From the NCBI GenBank assembly GCA_021778015.1, contig JAJYCX010000020.1, positions 1 to 34,041 on the forward strand: 34,041 nt of DNA, given 5' to 3'. The DNA is from Pseudomonadota bacterium (GTDB taxonomy: Bacteria > Pseudomonadota > Gammaproteobacteria > UBA1113). Within the stretch, counting starts at the first letter, position 1, and each line of letters starts with the position of its first letter. Shown here in pieces: positions 23,084 to 31,586 of this stretch. The notes below the pieces were generated by a model. That model was not told where the DNA came from, did not search any database, and saw only the letters and a program-made list of their open reading frames with translations. The position numbers were made by a program, and so were the translations under genes.

Positions 23084-24520
23084 ATGAGTACAGAAAATAA
23101 GTTACATTTTCCTTTGGTCGTTATTGGTAGTGGCCCTGGTGGTTACACTGCGGCATTTAGAGCCGCCGATCTAGGGTTAAAAGTATTATTAATAGAAAAA
23201 TATGCAGCGATAGGTGGTGTATGCTTAAACGTAGGTTGTATTCCTTCTAAAGCCTTATTACACAGCGCCAAAGTTATAGACGAAGCGCATGATATAAAAT
23301 CCTGGGGTGTAGAGTTTGCCGCACCTAAAGTGAATACACAAACCTTGAAAGCCGCTAAGGATAAAGTCGTAGGCCGCTTAACGGGTGGTTTAAAAATGTT
23401 GGCCAAACAACGCAATGTGACTATTTTGCAAGGTGTGGCACAATTTGAAAATGATACAACGATCACGGTTACTACTGCCGAAGGCAAGCAAACGGTGCAA
23501 TTCGATGACGTGATCATTGCTGCGGGTTCTAGACCAGTCAAACTGCCTTTCTTGCCAGACGATCCCCGTATCATCGATTCAACCGGCGCTTTGGAATTAG
23601 CTAAAGTCGATGGCAATATGTTAGTAATAGGCGGTGGTATCATCGGCTTGGAAATGGCTACAGTCTATAGAGCTTTGGGTTGTAAGATCACTGTAGTGGA
23701 ATTAATGGATGGTTTAATGCCGGGCGCAGACAGAGATTTAATCAAACCTTTCCATAAATTTGTTGCGAAGCAATATGAACAAATTCTATTGAAAACAAAA
23801 GTCACAAAAGTAGAAGCTAAAAAAGATGGTTTATGGGTGACTTTCGAAGGAGAGGGCGCACCGAGTGAGCCACAGCGCTTTGATCAAATTTTATCGGCAG
23901 TAGGCCGACGATCTAACAGCGATCGTTTAGGCTTAGATAAAACCACTATTAAAGTGAATGAACGCGGATTTATAGAAGTAGATACACAACTGAAAACCAA
24001 TGTTGCTCATATCTATGCTATAGGCGATATCGTCGGTCAACCTATGTTGGCACACAAAGCGGTTGCCGAGGCACGCGTGGCAGCAGAAGTGATTTCTGGT
24101 TTAAAACATTATTTTACACCAACCTGTATTCCTTCAGTGGCTTATACCGATCCCGAAGTGGCCTGGACAGGCGTGACCGAAGAACAAGCCAAAGCACAGG
24201 GTTTGAATTATGGTACCGCTACTTTCCCCTGGATGGCCAGCGGCCGTGCTTTGAGTATGGCCCGAGATGAAGGTTTAACAAAACTGATTGTGGATAATGA
24301 CAATCATAAAGTCATTGGTGCTGGTATTGTAGGGCCTAATGCGGGTGAGTTGATCAGCGAGTTGTGTTTAGCTATAGAGATGGGCGCCGATGTGGAAGAT
24401 ATCGCTTTAACCATACATCCGCATCCGACATTGTCTGAAAGTGTGGCAATGGCAGCAGAAATTTTTGAAGGCACAGTGACAGACTTGTACATGCCTAAGA
24501 AAAAGAAAACAGAAGGGTAA
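23084..24520 (+). CDS. lpd: Dihydrolipoamide dehydrogenase (E3)
   Basis: FAD/NAD flavoprotein that reoxidises the lipoyl arms of PDH, and usually also of 2-oxoglutarate dehydrogenase and the glycine system. 478 residues. FAD-binding GSGPGGYTAAFRAADLG (15-31), redox disulfide GGVCLNVGCIPSK (C47/C52), NAD-binding VIGGGIIGLEMATVYRALG, second FAD motif HIYAIGDIVG, and the active-site HPHPTLSE near the C-terminus. I place the start at the ATG at 23084 (MSTENK) with GGAG upstream; the TTG at 23072 is part of the ribosome-site region. Last gene of the aceEF-lpd set, 24 bases after aceF. Confidence 0.97.
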   Translation: MSTENKLHFPLVVIGSGPGGYTAAFRAADLGLKVLLIEKYAAIGGVCLNVGCIPSKALLHSAKVIDEAHDIKSWGVEFAAPKVNTQTLKAAKDKVVGRLTGGLKMLAKQRNVTILQGVAQFENDTTITVTTAEGKQTVQFDDVIIAAGSRPVKLPFLPDDPRIIDSTGALELAKVDGNMLVIGGGIIGLEMATVYRALGCKITVVELMDGLMPGADRDLIKPFHKFVAKQYEQILLKTKVTKVEAKKDGLWVTFEGEGAPSEPQRFDQILSAVGRRSNSDRLGLDKTTIKVNERGFIEVDTQLKTNVAHIYAIGDIVGQPMLAHKAVAEARVAAEVISGLKHYFTPTCIPSVAYTDPEVAWTGVTEEQAKAQGLNYGTATFPWMASGRALSMARDEGLTKLIVDNDNHKVIGAGIVGPNAGELISELCLAIEMGADVEDIALTIHPHPTLSESVAMAAEIFEGTVTDLYMPKKKKTEG

Positions 24521-24525
24521 ATGTA

Positions 24526-24681
24526 TTACCGATCGCCAATAAAGATGCGAGATTTGAATCAATACATTGAATTTGAATCAAAGCTTTGTCATCCTCGACG
24601 AAGTCGGGGATCCAGTTTCAAATCAAGTTTTTCCTGGATCCCCGACTGCGGCCTCGCGGCCTGGTCGAGGATGACAAAGTT
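24526..24681 (+). repeat. Dispersed palindromic repeat, copy 2, at the dusA 5' end
   Basis: Same family as 14688-14828. Outer arms TTTGTCATCCTCGAC (24585-24599) and GTCGAGGATGACAAA (24664-24678) are perfect complements, as are the inner arms GTCGGGGATCCAG (24603-24615) and CTGGATCCCCGAC (24634-24646). It has about 13 extra bases at the tip compared with copy 1. It fills the gap between the lpd stop and dusA, and stays open in the dusA frame. Confidence 0.85.
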
Positions 24682-24723
24682 CTGGATTATCGGTTTGTTT
24701 ACAGCCTTAATCGGAGAATCATC

Positions 24724-25683
24724 ATAGAAGATCCCATATTATCTATAGCACCAATGATGGACTACACCGATAGGCACTATCGTTATTTGATGCGCCTATT
24801 GTGTCCCCGAGTATTGCTGTATACAGAAATGGTAACGGCGATGGCATTGGCGCATGGTGATGTAGAGCGTTTACTTGCTTTCGATAAGGCGGAACATCCG
24901 CTGGTGTTGCAATTGGGTGGTTCCGACCCACGGTTACTCGCCCAAGCAACACGCATAGCCGCCGAATATGGCTACGATGCTGTGAATTTGAATGTAGGTT
25001 GTCCTAGTCCTAGAGTACAAGAAGGGCGCTTTGGCGCTTGCTTAATGGCCGAGCCAAACTTAGTCGTAGAGTGCATCCAAGCCATGCAAGAAGCGAGCGC
25101 TTTACCCGTTACCGTTAAAACACGCTTAGGCATAGGTCGCGCCGAAGTAGCCGAATTACTGTATCCTTTAATTGAAAAGCTGGCAGCAGCTAAAGTGAAT
25201 ACCTTTGTTATACATGCGCGTAATGCGTGGTTAGAAGGCTTAAGCCCCAAAGAAAACCGCACGGTGCCGCCTTTAAACTACGACGCGGTACATCAGTTGC
25301 AACGAGACTTTCCCGCGTTATCTTTTGTGTTGAACGGTGGTGTGCAAAGCTTGGAAGACATAGTTCGTTTGGCGCCGCAGTTTAGTGGTGTGATGATAGG
25401 GCGCGCGGCCTATCATGATCCTTATCTTATTGCCAAAGCTGAACGCATCTTATATCCAACGAGTATTCCCTTACCCAATCGCACAGAAGTCGTTCGTCGT
25501 TATTATCATTATGCCAGTGAGCAGTTGGCTAACGGTTCACGTCTTTATCCTTTGTTAAAACCTTTATTGGGCTTATTTTTAGGAGAGCCTAAAGGCCGCC
25601 TGTGGCGGCGGCTATTAAGCGGGACAAGGCAGGAAAATCCAAAAATCATTTTGCAGGCTTTGGAACAGGTGACGGCGACCTAA
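24724..25683 (+). CDS. dusA: tRNA-dihydrouridine synthase A
   Basis: FMN enzyme that reduces uridines in the tRNA D-loop (U20/U20a for DusA) using NADPH. LSIAPMMDYTDRHYRYLMRL (FMN-binding start), LLYTEMVTAMALAHGD, LQLGGSDPRLLAQATRIAAE, NLNVGCPSPRVQEGRFGACL (active-site Cys), VKTRLGIG, FVIHARNAWLEGLSPKENR and FVLNGGVQSLED are DusA hallmarks. The start is uncertain. The frame is open back to a TTG at 24586 inside the palindromic repeat, which would add 46 residues of repeat-coded sequence. The position matching family N-termini and lying 7 bases after GGAG (24713-24716) is ATA at 24724, as if an ATG had mutated. The first in-frame ATG (24751) would cut into the FMN site. Its stop overlaps the convergent ldt gene by four bases. 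Confidence 0.9.
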   Translation: MEDPILSIAPMMDYTDRHYRYLMRLLCPRVLLYTEMVTAMALAHGDVERLLAFDKAEHPLVLQLGGSDPRLLAQATRIAAEYGYDAVNLNVGCPSPRVQEGRFGACLMAEPNLVVECIQAMQEASALPVTVKTRLGIGRAEVAELLYPLIEKLAAAKVNTFVIHARNAWLEGLSPKENRTVPPLNYDAVHQLQRDFPALSFVLNGGVQSLEDIVRLAPQFSGVMIGRAAYHDPYLIAKAERILYPTSIPLPNRTEVVRRYYHYASEQLANGSRLYPLLKPLLGLFLGEPKGRLWRRLLSGTRQENPKIILQALEQVTAT

Positions 25684-26417
25684 TAAGGACGAACAATCAC
25701 TGTTGTATTACCTACACTTACAAACTGTGTATTTAACCATTTTGCGTCTTCAGTTAGCATACGCACACAACCATGGCTGGCATTGTATCCAGGAACTTCA
25801 TTCGAACCATGCAAAGCAAAGCCCCCATCAAAGAACATGCAGTAAGGCATAGGTGCGCCACCTTTGCCTATAGGAAATATCTTAGATTTACAGCCCGCGC
25901 CTTGTTTAGCATAGATGTGGAAAGTACCCGTAGGACTGTGGCAGCGGCGTTTTAGATCGGGACAATAATCACGTCCCATAGCAACCGGGCCCCAATGTAC
26001 TAAATTGCCATTGGTATCGTAGGCACCAAATGCTAGCTTGGTAGGATCCACAATAATGGTTTTACGGCCGGGCGAGGCAATTTTTGCTGGGAACGGAGAA
26101 ATACTGAGTAAATCGGCGTGAGATAAATCAACTGGAACGGCAATACGCATGCCACTGTATATAGGCGTACCCATGCGGTTCAAGCGTTGCACGACCTCAC
26201 GATCATAACTATTTGGGAATAAAGAAGTCCAACTTTGGCCACGTTTGACGGTAACACAGGTATAGCCGGGCTCTTTACATAGTTTAGTACCATAGCGTTG
26301 GCTGGCTGCCGCTACAGGTTGTGTCCACAGCAGTAAAGCCGTGCTGACTATCAGACTACCGACGACCTTGGCAGCGCTACGGCGCCAAGTCAGAAAATGT
26401 GTGTTGTTATTGTTCAT
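25680..26417 (-). CDS. L,D-transpeptidase (YkuD) with LysM-like domain
   Basis: A 245-residue exported enzyme forming 3-3 peptidoglycan crosslinks or anchoring proteins to meso-diaminopimelate. An N-terminal signal sequence (WRRSAAKVVGSLIVSTALLL, cleavage near AAA at 36-39) is followed by a LysM-like wall-binding segment (about 52-97: YTCVTVKRGQSWTSLF...YSGMRIAVP) and the YkuD domain (about 118-244), whose active site is ALHGSNEVPGYNASHGCVRM with the catalytic Cys and His. Cysteine pairs at CPDLKRRC and CKSK...YC suggest disulfides in the periplasm. It faces dusA tail to tail. Which substrate role it has cannot be told. Confidence 0.92.
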   Translation of the reverse strand: MNNNNTHFLTWRRSAAKVVGSLIVSTALLLWTQPVAAASQRYGTKLCKEPGYTCVTVKRGQSWTSLFPNSYDREVVQRLNRMGTPIYSGMRIAVPVDLSHADLLSISPFPAKIASPGRKTIIVDPTKLAFGAYDTNGNLVHWGPVAMGRDYCPDLKRRCHSPTGTFHIYAKQGAGCKSKIFPIGKGGAPMPYCMFFDGGFALHGSNEVPGYNASHGCVRMLTEDAKWLNTQFVSVGNTTVIVRPY

Positions 26418-26524
26418 AATTTACCCCTCAACTTCAACTATAGTATAAAAAACAGACAAAACAAGAGATTTTGGGGGGCTTGGGCAAGAATGACACGGTT
26501 TCTAGCAAAAAAACACGACATTTT

Positions 26525-26542
26525 ATCGACCGATAGGTCGAT
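26525..26542. repeat. Inverted repeat ATCGACC-N4-GGTCGAT
   Basis: A perfect 7-bp dyad in the 216-base divergent region between the L,D-transpeptidase gene and ndk, 24 bases upstream of the ndk -35 box. Possible regulator site; no function is evident. Confidence 0.4.
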
Positions 26543-26565
26543 TAAAGCAGTTTTGAGCTTTTCTG

Positions 26566-26595
26566 TTGGCATTTTCCTGCGCATTTCGCTATAAT
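26566..26595 (+). promoter_or_regulatory. ndk promoter
   Basis: TTGGCA (26566-26571), 18-bp spacer, TATAAT (26590-26595), giving a leader of about 30 bases before the ndk start. Confidence 0.7.
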
Positions 26596-26633
26596 GCCGC
26601 CTTGTCGCTATTTTTTAATATATGAGGAAAATC

Positions 26634-27056
26634 ATGTCTGTAGAAAAAACATTATCCATTATCAAGCCAGATGCCGTTCGTAAAAACGTTATCGGTCAAA
26701 TTTTGTCCAAATTCGAAGCTAATGGCCTAAAAGTCGGGGCTATGAAGATGAAGCAATTGAGCCAATCCGAAGCAGAATCTTTTTATGCTGAACACAAAGA
26801 ACGTGGTTTTTTTGGCGATTTAGTCCGTTTTATGGTTTCCGGCCCGGTAGTAGTATTAGTGTTGGCTGGTCCCAATGCTATTCTAAAGAATCGTGAATTG
26901 ATGGGTGCAACCGATCCTAAAAAAGCAGAGCCAGGTACGATTCGCGCCGATTTTGCTGACAGCATAGATGAAAATGCCGTACATGGTTCAGATTCCGCTG
27001 CTGCTGCAACGAGAGAAATCGCTTTCTTTTTTGATGCTGCAGAAATAACGCGTTAA
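26634..27056 (+). CDS. ndk: Nucleoside diphosphate kinase
   Basis: Balances nucleoside triphosphate pools by ping-pong phosphate transfer through a histidine. 140 residues: [18 protein letters not shown] at the N-terminus, [37 protein letters not shown], and the active-site His117 in NAVHGSDS. I use the ATG at 26634 (MSVEK), with TGAGGA upstream; the ATG at 26622 overlaps that ribosome site. It is followed by rlmN in the order found in many gammaproteobacteria (ndk-rlmN), separated by 137 bases with a short hairpin repeat. Confidence 0.97.
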   Translation: MSVEKTLSIIKPDAVRKNVIGQILSKFEANGLKVGAMKMKQLSQSEAESFYAEHKERGFFGDLVRFMVSGPVVVLVLAGPNAILKNRELMGATDPKKAEPGTIRADFADSIDENAVHGSDSAAAATREIAFFFDAAEITR

Positions 27057-27111
27057 AGGTAATTACTCTCTCTATTCGTTCCCTGAAGGTTGGGTTGTTA
27101 TAAATTAAAGT

Positions 27112-27139
27112 CCCGAGCCGCGACCGTAAGGGAGCGGAT
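27112..27139 (+). repeat. Short hairpin repeat, copy 2 (ndk-rlmN gap)
   Basis: CCGAGCCGCGACCGTAAGGG followed by AGCGGAT, related to 21725-21751. CCGC (27118-27121) pairs with GCGG (27134-27137) and the inner CC with GG around the GTAA loop. No U-tract follows. Confidence 0.55.
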
Positions 27140-27193
27140 AAAAGAGATATACTTTAATGCGTCTAATAAAGATTTTGATGGTAAACAAAAATT

Positions 27194-28294
27194 ATGTCTG
27201 CAAAAATTAACTTACTGGATCTAGACCGCGCCGCGATGGAAGCTTTCTTTATAGAACAAAAAGAACCTTCCTATCGTGCGCATCAATTATTGCAATGGGT
27301 ACATCAATATGGTGTTACCGATTTTGAGGCTATGTCTAATCTCAGTAAGAAATTGCGGCAAAAATTGGCTCTAGTTTCTGAAATCAAGCAGTTAACCCCA
27401 GCCCTTGATCAAGTCGCCAAAGACGGTACGCACAAATGGTTATTGCGTTTGGAAGATGGTAATTGCATCGAAACGGTGTACATACCGGAAAAAACGCGCG
27501 GTACTTTGTGCGTGTCATCGCAAGTAGGTTGCATGTTGAATTGCACTTTTTGCTCTACGGCAACGCAGGGCTTTTCGCGTAATTTGACGGTAGGGGAGAT
27601 CATCGGCCAAGTTTTTTTTGCCGTACGTGCTTTGTCTACGGATAATGGGCATCACGATAGGATGATCACCAATGTGGTGATGATGGGCATGGGCGAGCCT
27701 TTGCTGAATTTCGATAATGTCGTTTCTGCGATGTCTTTAATGATGGATGATTTAGCGTATGGCTTGGCTAAGCGACGAGTAACTTTAAGTACTTCTGGTG
27801 TAGTGCCGCAGATGGTTGAGTTAGCGCGAGTCAGCGATGTAGCGTTAGCGGTTTCTCTGCACGCACCTAACGATGAATTGCGCAATGAATTGGTGCCTAT
27901 CAATCGTAAATATCCTTTGGCTCAATTAATGAAGGCCTGTAAAGAACATTTCCCAGAAGATTCTAAGCGTAAAGTGACTTTTGAATATGTGATGTTAAAA
28001 GGTGTGAACGACACGCCACAATGTGCGAAACAATTAATACGTTTATTAGAAGGTATACCAGCCAAGGTTAATTTAATTCCTTTTAATCCTTTCCCTAAAA
28101 CCAGTTATGTTTGTTCCGACGAAGACACCATTCGTCGTTTTCAAGAAATAATCATGCGCTCTGGTCTACAAGCCATGGTGCGTAAAACCCGCGGCGAAGA
28201 CATAGATGGCGCTTGCGGACAATTAGTCGGAGATTTCAGCGACAGGACTCGACGTAAGGAACGATTTTTGCGTGACAAGGTAGTTGTAGAATAG
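27194..28294 (+). CDS. rlmN: RlmN, 23S rRNA/tRNA adenine-C2 methyltransferase
   Basis: Radical-SAM enzyme that methylates C2 of A2503 in 23S rRNA and A37 of some tRNAs. 366 residues with [20 protein letters not shown] holding the 4Fe-4S cysteines C113, C117 and C120 (CxxxCxxC), [52 protein letters not shown] and the C-terminal resolving cysteine in DIDGACGQL. All key residues are present. It follows ndk on the same strand. Confidence 0.97.
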   Translation: MSAKINLLDLDRAAMEAFFIEQKEPSYRAHQLLQWVHQYGVTDFEAMSNLSKKLRQKLALVSEIKQLTPALDQVAKDGTHKWLLRLEDGNCIETVYIPEKTRGTLCVSSQVGCMLNCTFCSTATQGFSRNLTVGEIIGQVFFAVRALSTDNGHHDRMITNVVMMGMGEPLLNFDNVVSAMSLMMDDLAYGLAKRRVTLSTSGVVPQMVELARVSDVALAVSLHAPNDELRNELVPINRKYPLAQLMKACKEHFPEDSKRKVTFEYVMLKGVNDTPQCAKQLIRLLEGIPAKVNLIPFNPFPKTSYVCSDEDTIRRFQEIIMRSGLQAMVRKTRGEDIDGACGQLVGDFSDRTRRKERFLRDKVVVE

Positions 28295-28334
28295 AATACT
28301 ATTTTAATTATAAAATTTGAGAGAGGTAAATCAT

Positions 28335-28547
28335 ATGTCTTCTAATCCCTTTGACTTTGCAGTAAGCGCAGTAAAAACAGTAAGTGGTTCCGCAGTAAAT
28401 GTGGTAAGTGATTTTTTTGGTACTCCGCAAAAAAAAGACGATACGTTATTATTACCACAAGAAAAAAACTATACGCCGGTACTTGATGGAACTGAAGAGA
28501 AGTTAAGGCACACCTACTATGGCACGTGTGTTCTGAATAAGAAGTAA
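28335..28547 (+). CDS. Small hypothetical protein after rlmN
   Basis: A 70-residue open frame starting MSSNPFDFAVSAVKTVSGSA, with GAGAGG upstream of ATG 28335 and 40 bases after rlmN. The first third (about 6-30) could be an amphipathic or weakly hydrophobic helix; the tail is charged with a single Cys near the end (YYGTCVLNKK). In E. coli pilW/rodZ-type genes follow rlmN; this is neither. I do not recognise it. The 164 bases after it hold AT-rich sequence likely containing the coaBC promoter. Confidence 0.55.
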   Translation: MSSNPFDFAVSAVKTVSGSAVNVVSDFFGTPQKKDDTLLLPQEKNYTPVLDGTEEKLRHTYYGTCVLNKK

Positions 28548-28711
28548 TAAGCTTTATTCTTTTTTGTAATACTTATAGATTGAGCGTTTGCGCTACGCCT
28601 TTTGTTGAGTTGCTCTAAGGATGGATTATTCCTTGAAAATTATACAACTAATTTTCTGTATGTTACTATATAAAGTATCTGAACGAAAGTAATTTTAGAG
28701 GTATAGTATCT

Positions 28712-29911
28712 ATGGGCCAGTCCATACTTTTGGGTGTTAGCGGTGGCATTGCTGCTTATAAGAGTGTCGATTTAGTACGTCGCTTACGTGAGCAAGATCA
28801 TACCGTCCGTGTCGTCTTGACTCAAGCGGCGCAAAGCTTTGTCACACCGCTAACTTTCCAAGCTATCTCGGGGCATCCAGTAGGATGCGATCTATTAGAT
28901 GCAGCCAGTGAAGCCGCTATGGACCACATTAACTTAGCGCGTTTTGCCGAACGGGTGATCATTGCACCTGCCAGCGCTAATATTATGGCTAGATTGGCGC
29001 ACGGAATGGCCGATGACTTATTAACAGCCATTTGCCTAGCTACAACAGCGCCCATTACGCTTGTTCCCGCAATGAATCATCGTATGTGGCATAACCCTAT
29101 CACCCAAGCTAATATCACTCGCTTACAACAGTTTGGTTTTACAGTATGGGGACCCACGGAGGGTGCTCAAGCCTGCGGGGAATATGGCTTAGGCCGTATG
29201 TTAGAGCCTGAAGAAATAGTACGCTATCTTGAAAGCACGGCTCCTGTAATGACATCTCCTCTTGCTGGAAAAAATATCATTATCACAGCAGGCCCAACAC
29301 GCGAACCTTTAGATGCTATACGTTTTATTAGCAATCGCAGCTCGGGTAAAATGGGTTATGCTTTGGCTGTTGCCGCACAACACTGTGGTGCTCATGTTAC
29401 GCTGATTAGTGGCCCTGTGGCTTTGCCTCAACCGAAACAGGTTACGCTCATCAAAGTAGAAACGGCCGTAGAAATGCAACAAGCAGTGATACAGCATTTG
29501 CCGAAATGTGATATTTTTATGGGTGCCGCGGCGGTTGCTGATTTTAGGCCAGAAACATCCGCTACACATAAATACGCCAAAAGTGAATTGCCCGCCACGC
29601 TCGCGTTGACTCTCAATCCGGATATTATACAAACAGTTACACAATCTACATCTAGACCTTTTACCATAGGCTTTGCAGCACAAACGCATGATGTTAAATT
29701 ACATGCTATACGTAAATTGACTGAAAAGAATATGGACGTTATTATCGCTAACCAAGTTGGTTTGGCAGAAGGAGGATTCGACAGCGATGTCAATACCGTG
29801 GATATTTATAGCCGAGACGGGCAAACCCACTTTCCATGCCAATCTAAAACGACATTGGCATATCAGTTAATAAAATGGATTGGCGATTACTATGGCGCAC
29901 AGAAAGGGTGA
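28712..29911 (+). CDS. coaBC: CoaBC, phosphopantothenoylcysteine synthetase/decarboxylase
   Basis: Bifunctional enzyme of coenzyme A synthesis: 4'-phosphopantothenate is joined to cysteine (CoaB) and decarboxylated (CoaC, FMN). 399 residues. CoaC half (1-185): LGVSGGIAAYKSVDLVRRLR, MDHINLARFAERVIIAPASA with the catalytic His, PAMNHRMWHNP, and the Cys of GAQACGEYGLGRM. CoaB half (190-399): IITAGPTREPLDAIRFISNR, then SSGKMGYALA, and DVIIANQVG. It is followed by panC and panB, so three steps of the pathway are grouped. Confidence 0.97.
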   Translation: MGQSILLGVSGGIAAYKSVDLVRRLREQDHTVRVVLTQAAQSFVTPLTFQAISGHPVGCDLLDAASEAAMDHINLARFAERVIIAPASANIMARLAHGMADDLLTAICLATTAPITLVPAMNHRMWHNPITQANITRLQQFGFTVWGPTEGAQACGEYGLGRMLEPEEIVRYLESTAPVMTSPLAGKNIIITAGPTREPLDAIRFISNRSSGKMGYALAVAAQHCGAHVTLISGPVALPQPKQVTLIKVETAVEMQQAVIQHLPKCDIFMGAAAVADFRPETSATHKYAKSELPATLALTLNPDIIQTVTQSTSRPFTIGFAAQTHDVKLHAIRKLTEKNMDVIIANQVGLAEGGFDSDVNTVDIYSRDGQTHFPCQSKTTLAYQLIKWIGDYYGAQKG

Positions 29912-29921
29912 ATTAAAGCTT

Positions 29922-29940
29922 TTATCGATTTAATCGATAA
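29922..29940 (+). repeat. Small hairpin between coaBC and panC
   Basis: TTATCGAT-TTA-ATCGATAA, an 8-bp perfect stem directly before the panC ribosome site (AGGAG at 29943-29947). Could fine-tune panC translation or be chance in AT-rich sequence. Confidence 0.35.
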
Positions 29941-29952
29941 TTAGGAGTTATA

Positions 29953-30726
29953 ATGAAAATTATTAGAACAGTCGAGTCCTGGAAAAAAATAAGAGCCTCG
30001 TTTCCTGTTTCAAAGTCAATTGGATATGTTGCTACCATGGGTAATTTACACTCTGGGCATGAATCTCTGTTTCTTCGGTCTAAACGAGAAAATGAGATCA
30101 GCATCGCAAGCTTATTTATTAACCCAACTCAATTTAATGAAAAAGTAGATTATGAGAGATATCCTCGAACTGAAGAGGAAGATCTTGAGATACTTAAACG
30201 CGCTGAAGTCGATTATGTGTTAATCCCATTAAGAGAAGAGATGTATCATGACGAGTATTCTTTTAAAATTCACACAACGCATCCTGTCAGTCTAGTGATG
30301 GAAGGAGTCTTTAGGCCAGGGCATTTTGACGGTATGCTTACTGTTGTTCTTAAGCTTTTAATGTTGGTTAGACCTAAAAATGCTTATTTTGGTGAAAAAG
30401 ATTATCAACAACTTATTTTGATCCGTGAAATGGCTAAGGCTTATTTTCTAGATGTTAACATCGTTGGATGTGAAACTATACGCGAACCATCAGGGTTAGC
30501 ACTTAGTTCGCGAAATAATTTATTAACGAAAGATGAAAAAATATCAGCAGAAAATATCAATAAAATGCTGCGCTCAAAGATGTCTGCGAATGAAATAAAG
30601 GATAGTTTGGTGAATTCTGGATTTGAAGTAGAGTATGTTGAAAAACTTATGGAACGCGTTTTTGTGGCGGCCAAGATCGGAAATGTTAGATTGATCGACA
30701 ATGTTGTAGATAAGATCGAGTTATAA
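29953..30726 (+). CDS. panC: Pantothenate synthetase
   Basis: Condenses pantoate with beta-alanine using ATP to form pantothenate. 257 residues, slightly short of the usual 280. YVATMGNLHSGHESLFLRSK (the HxGH nucleotide motif; Asn replaces the common Ala), SLFINPTQFNEKVDYERYPR, FRPGHFDGMLTVVLKLLMLV, KNAYFGEKDYQQLILIREM and IREPSGLALSSRNNLL are the family blocks. The base composition looks more AT-rich than coaBC, which may point to separate ancestry; that is an impression, not a measurement. AGGAG precedes the ATG; panB follows after 26 bases. Confidence 0.95.
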   Translation: MKIIRTVESWKKIRASFPVSKSIGYVATMGNLHSGHESLFLRSKRENEISIASLFINPTQFNEKVDYERYPRTEEEDLEILKRAEVDYVLIPLREEMYHDEYSFKIHTTHPVSLVMEGVFRPGHFDGMLTVVLKLLMLVRPKNAYFGEKDYQQLILIREMAKAYFLDVNIVGCETIREPSGLALSSRNNLLTKDEKISAENINKMLRSKMSANEIKDSLVNSGFEVEYVEKLMERVFVAAKIGNVRLIDNVVDKIEL

Positions 30727-30752
30727 AATGAATATAGCGGAGTATAAACGAA

Positions 30753-31541
30753 ATGAGAAAAGCACCTGACTTTGAGAGAATGAAAAATGATGGATTACCC
30801 ATAAGTGTCATTACTTGTTATGATTATTGGTCTGCAAGAATAATTAATCAAACTAATATTGATATGGTCTTGGTTGGCGATAGTTTGGCCATGGTTATGC
30901 ATGGGCACAAAAATACGATTCCGGCTACTGTAGATCTAATGGTGACGCATACAGAATCCGTTCTTAGAGGCGCTACGGATAAATTCATTGTGACGGATTT
31001 ACCGTTTCTATCCTACCGTAAAGGAATGTCACAAGCGATCGACGTTGTTCATCGTGTGATGGAAGCGGGGGCACATGCAGTCAAGTTGGAAGGCGCGGCA
31101 GGAAACTTGGAGTTTATAGCGCATCTAGTTGAATCGGGGATCCCCGTCATGGGCCATGTAGGTTTAGTACCTCAATCTGTTCATGTATTAGGTGGATTTA
31201 AAGCCCAAGGGGTTACGGAGGAAAATGCTGAGTATATTCTAGAATCCGCTGTTTCACTTGAAAAAGCAGGTTGTTTTTCAGTTGTTCTTGAATGCATACC
31301 GGCGACATTAGGGCAGAGCATTACAAACAGATTGAAAATTCCAACGATAGGAATAGGGGCTGGACCACATGTATCGGGACAAATTTTAGTTTTACATGAC
31401 CTACTGGGCTTGAACGATGAATTTAAACCTAAATTTGCTAAACAATATTTAAATGGGTTAGATTTAATTAAACGCGCATTAAATGATTTTGATGATGAAG
31501 TAAAGAAAGGCGCTTTTCCGACGGATATACATTCATTTTGA
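30753..31541 (+). CDS. panB: Ketopantoate hydroxymethyltransferase
   Basis: First committed step of pantothenate synthesis: transfers a hydroxymethyl group from methylene-THF to 2-ketoisovalerate. 262 residues with ISVITCYDYWSARIINQTNI, DMVLVGDSLAMVMHGHKNTI (metal-binding Asp), DLPFLSYRKG, GAHAVKLEGA, PVMGHVGLVPQSVHVLGGFK, LECIPATLGQSIT (catalytic Glu) and PTIGIGAGPHVSGQILVLHD. All standard blocks are present. No panD is visible in the window, so beta-alanine must come from elsewhere. Convergent with the hydrolase gene. Confidence 0.96.
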   Translation: MRKAPDFERMKNDGLPISVITCYDYWSARIINQTNIDMVLVGDSLAMVMHGHKNTIPATVDLMVTHTESVLRGATDKFIVTDLPFLSYRKGMSQAIDVVHRVMEAGAHAVKLEGAAGNLEFIAHLVESGIPVMGHVGLVPQSVHVLGGFKAQGVTEENAEYILESAVSLEKAGCFSVVLECIPATLGQSITNRLKIPTIGIGAGPHVSGQILVLHDLLGLNDEFKPKFAKQYLNGLDLIKRALNDFDDEVKKGAFPTDIHSF

Positions 31542-31586
31542 ACTAGGTGTATTTCCTTTGGAATGACGTTATTAATGCACTGTATA

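Noticed and set aside
21973-23643. Minus-strand open frames within aceF and lpd
   Set aside because: Reverse-frame shadows of conserved coding sequence, with no independent motif.
24521-24727. Open frame beginning just after lpd and running through the palindromic repeat
   Set aside because: It consists of repeat sequence in another frame, with no ribosome site or family resemblance.
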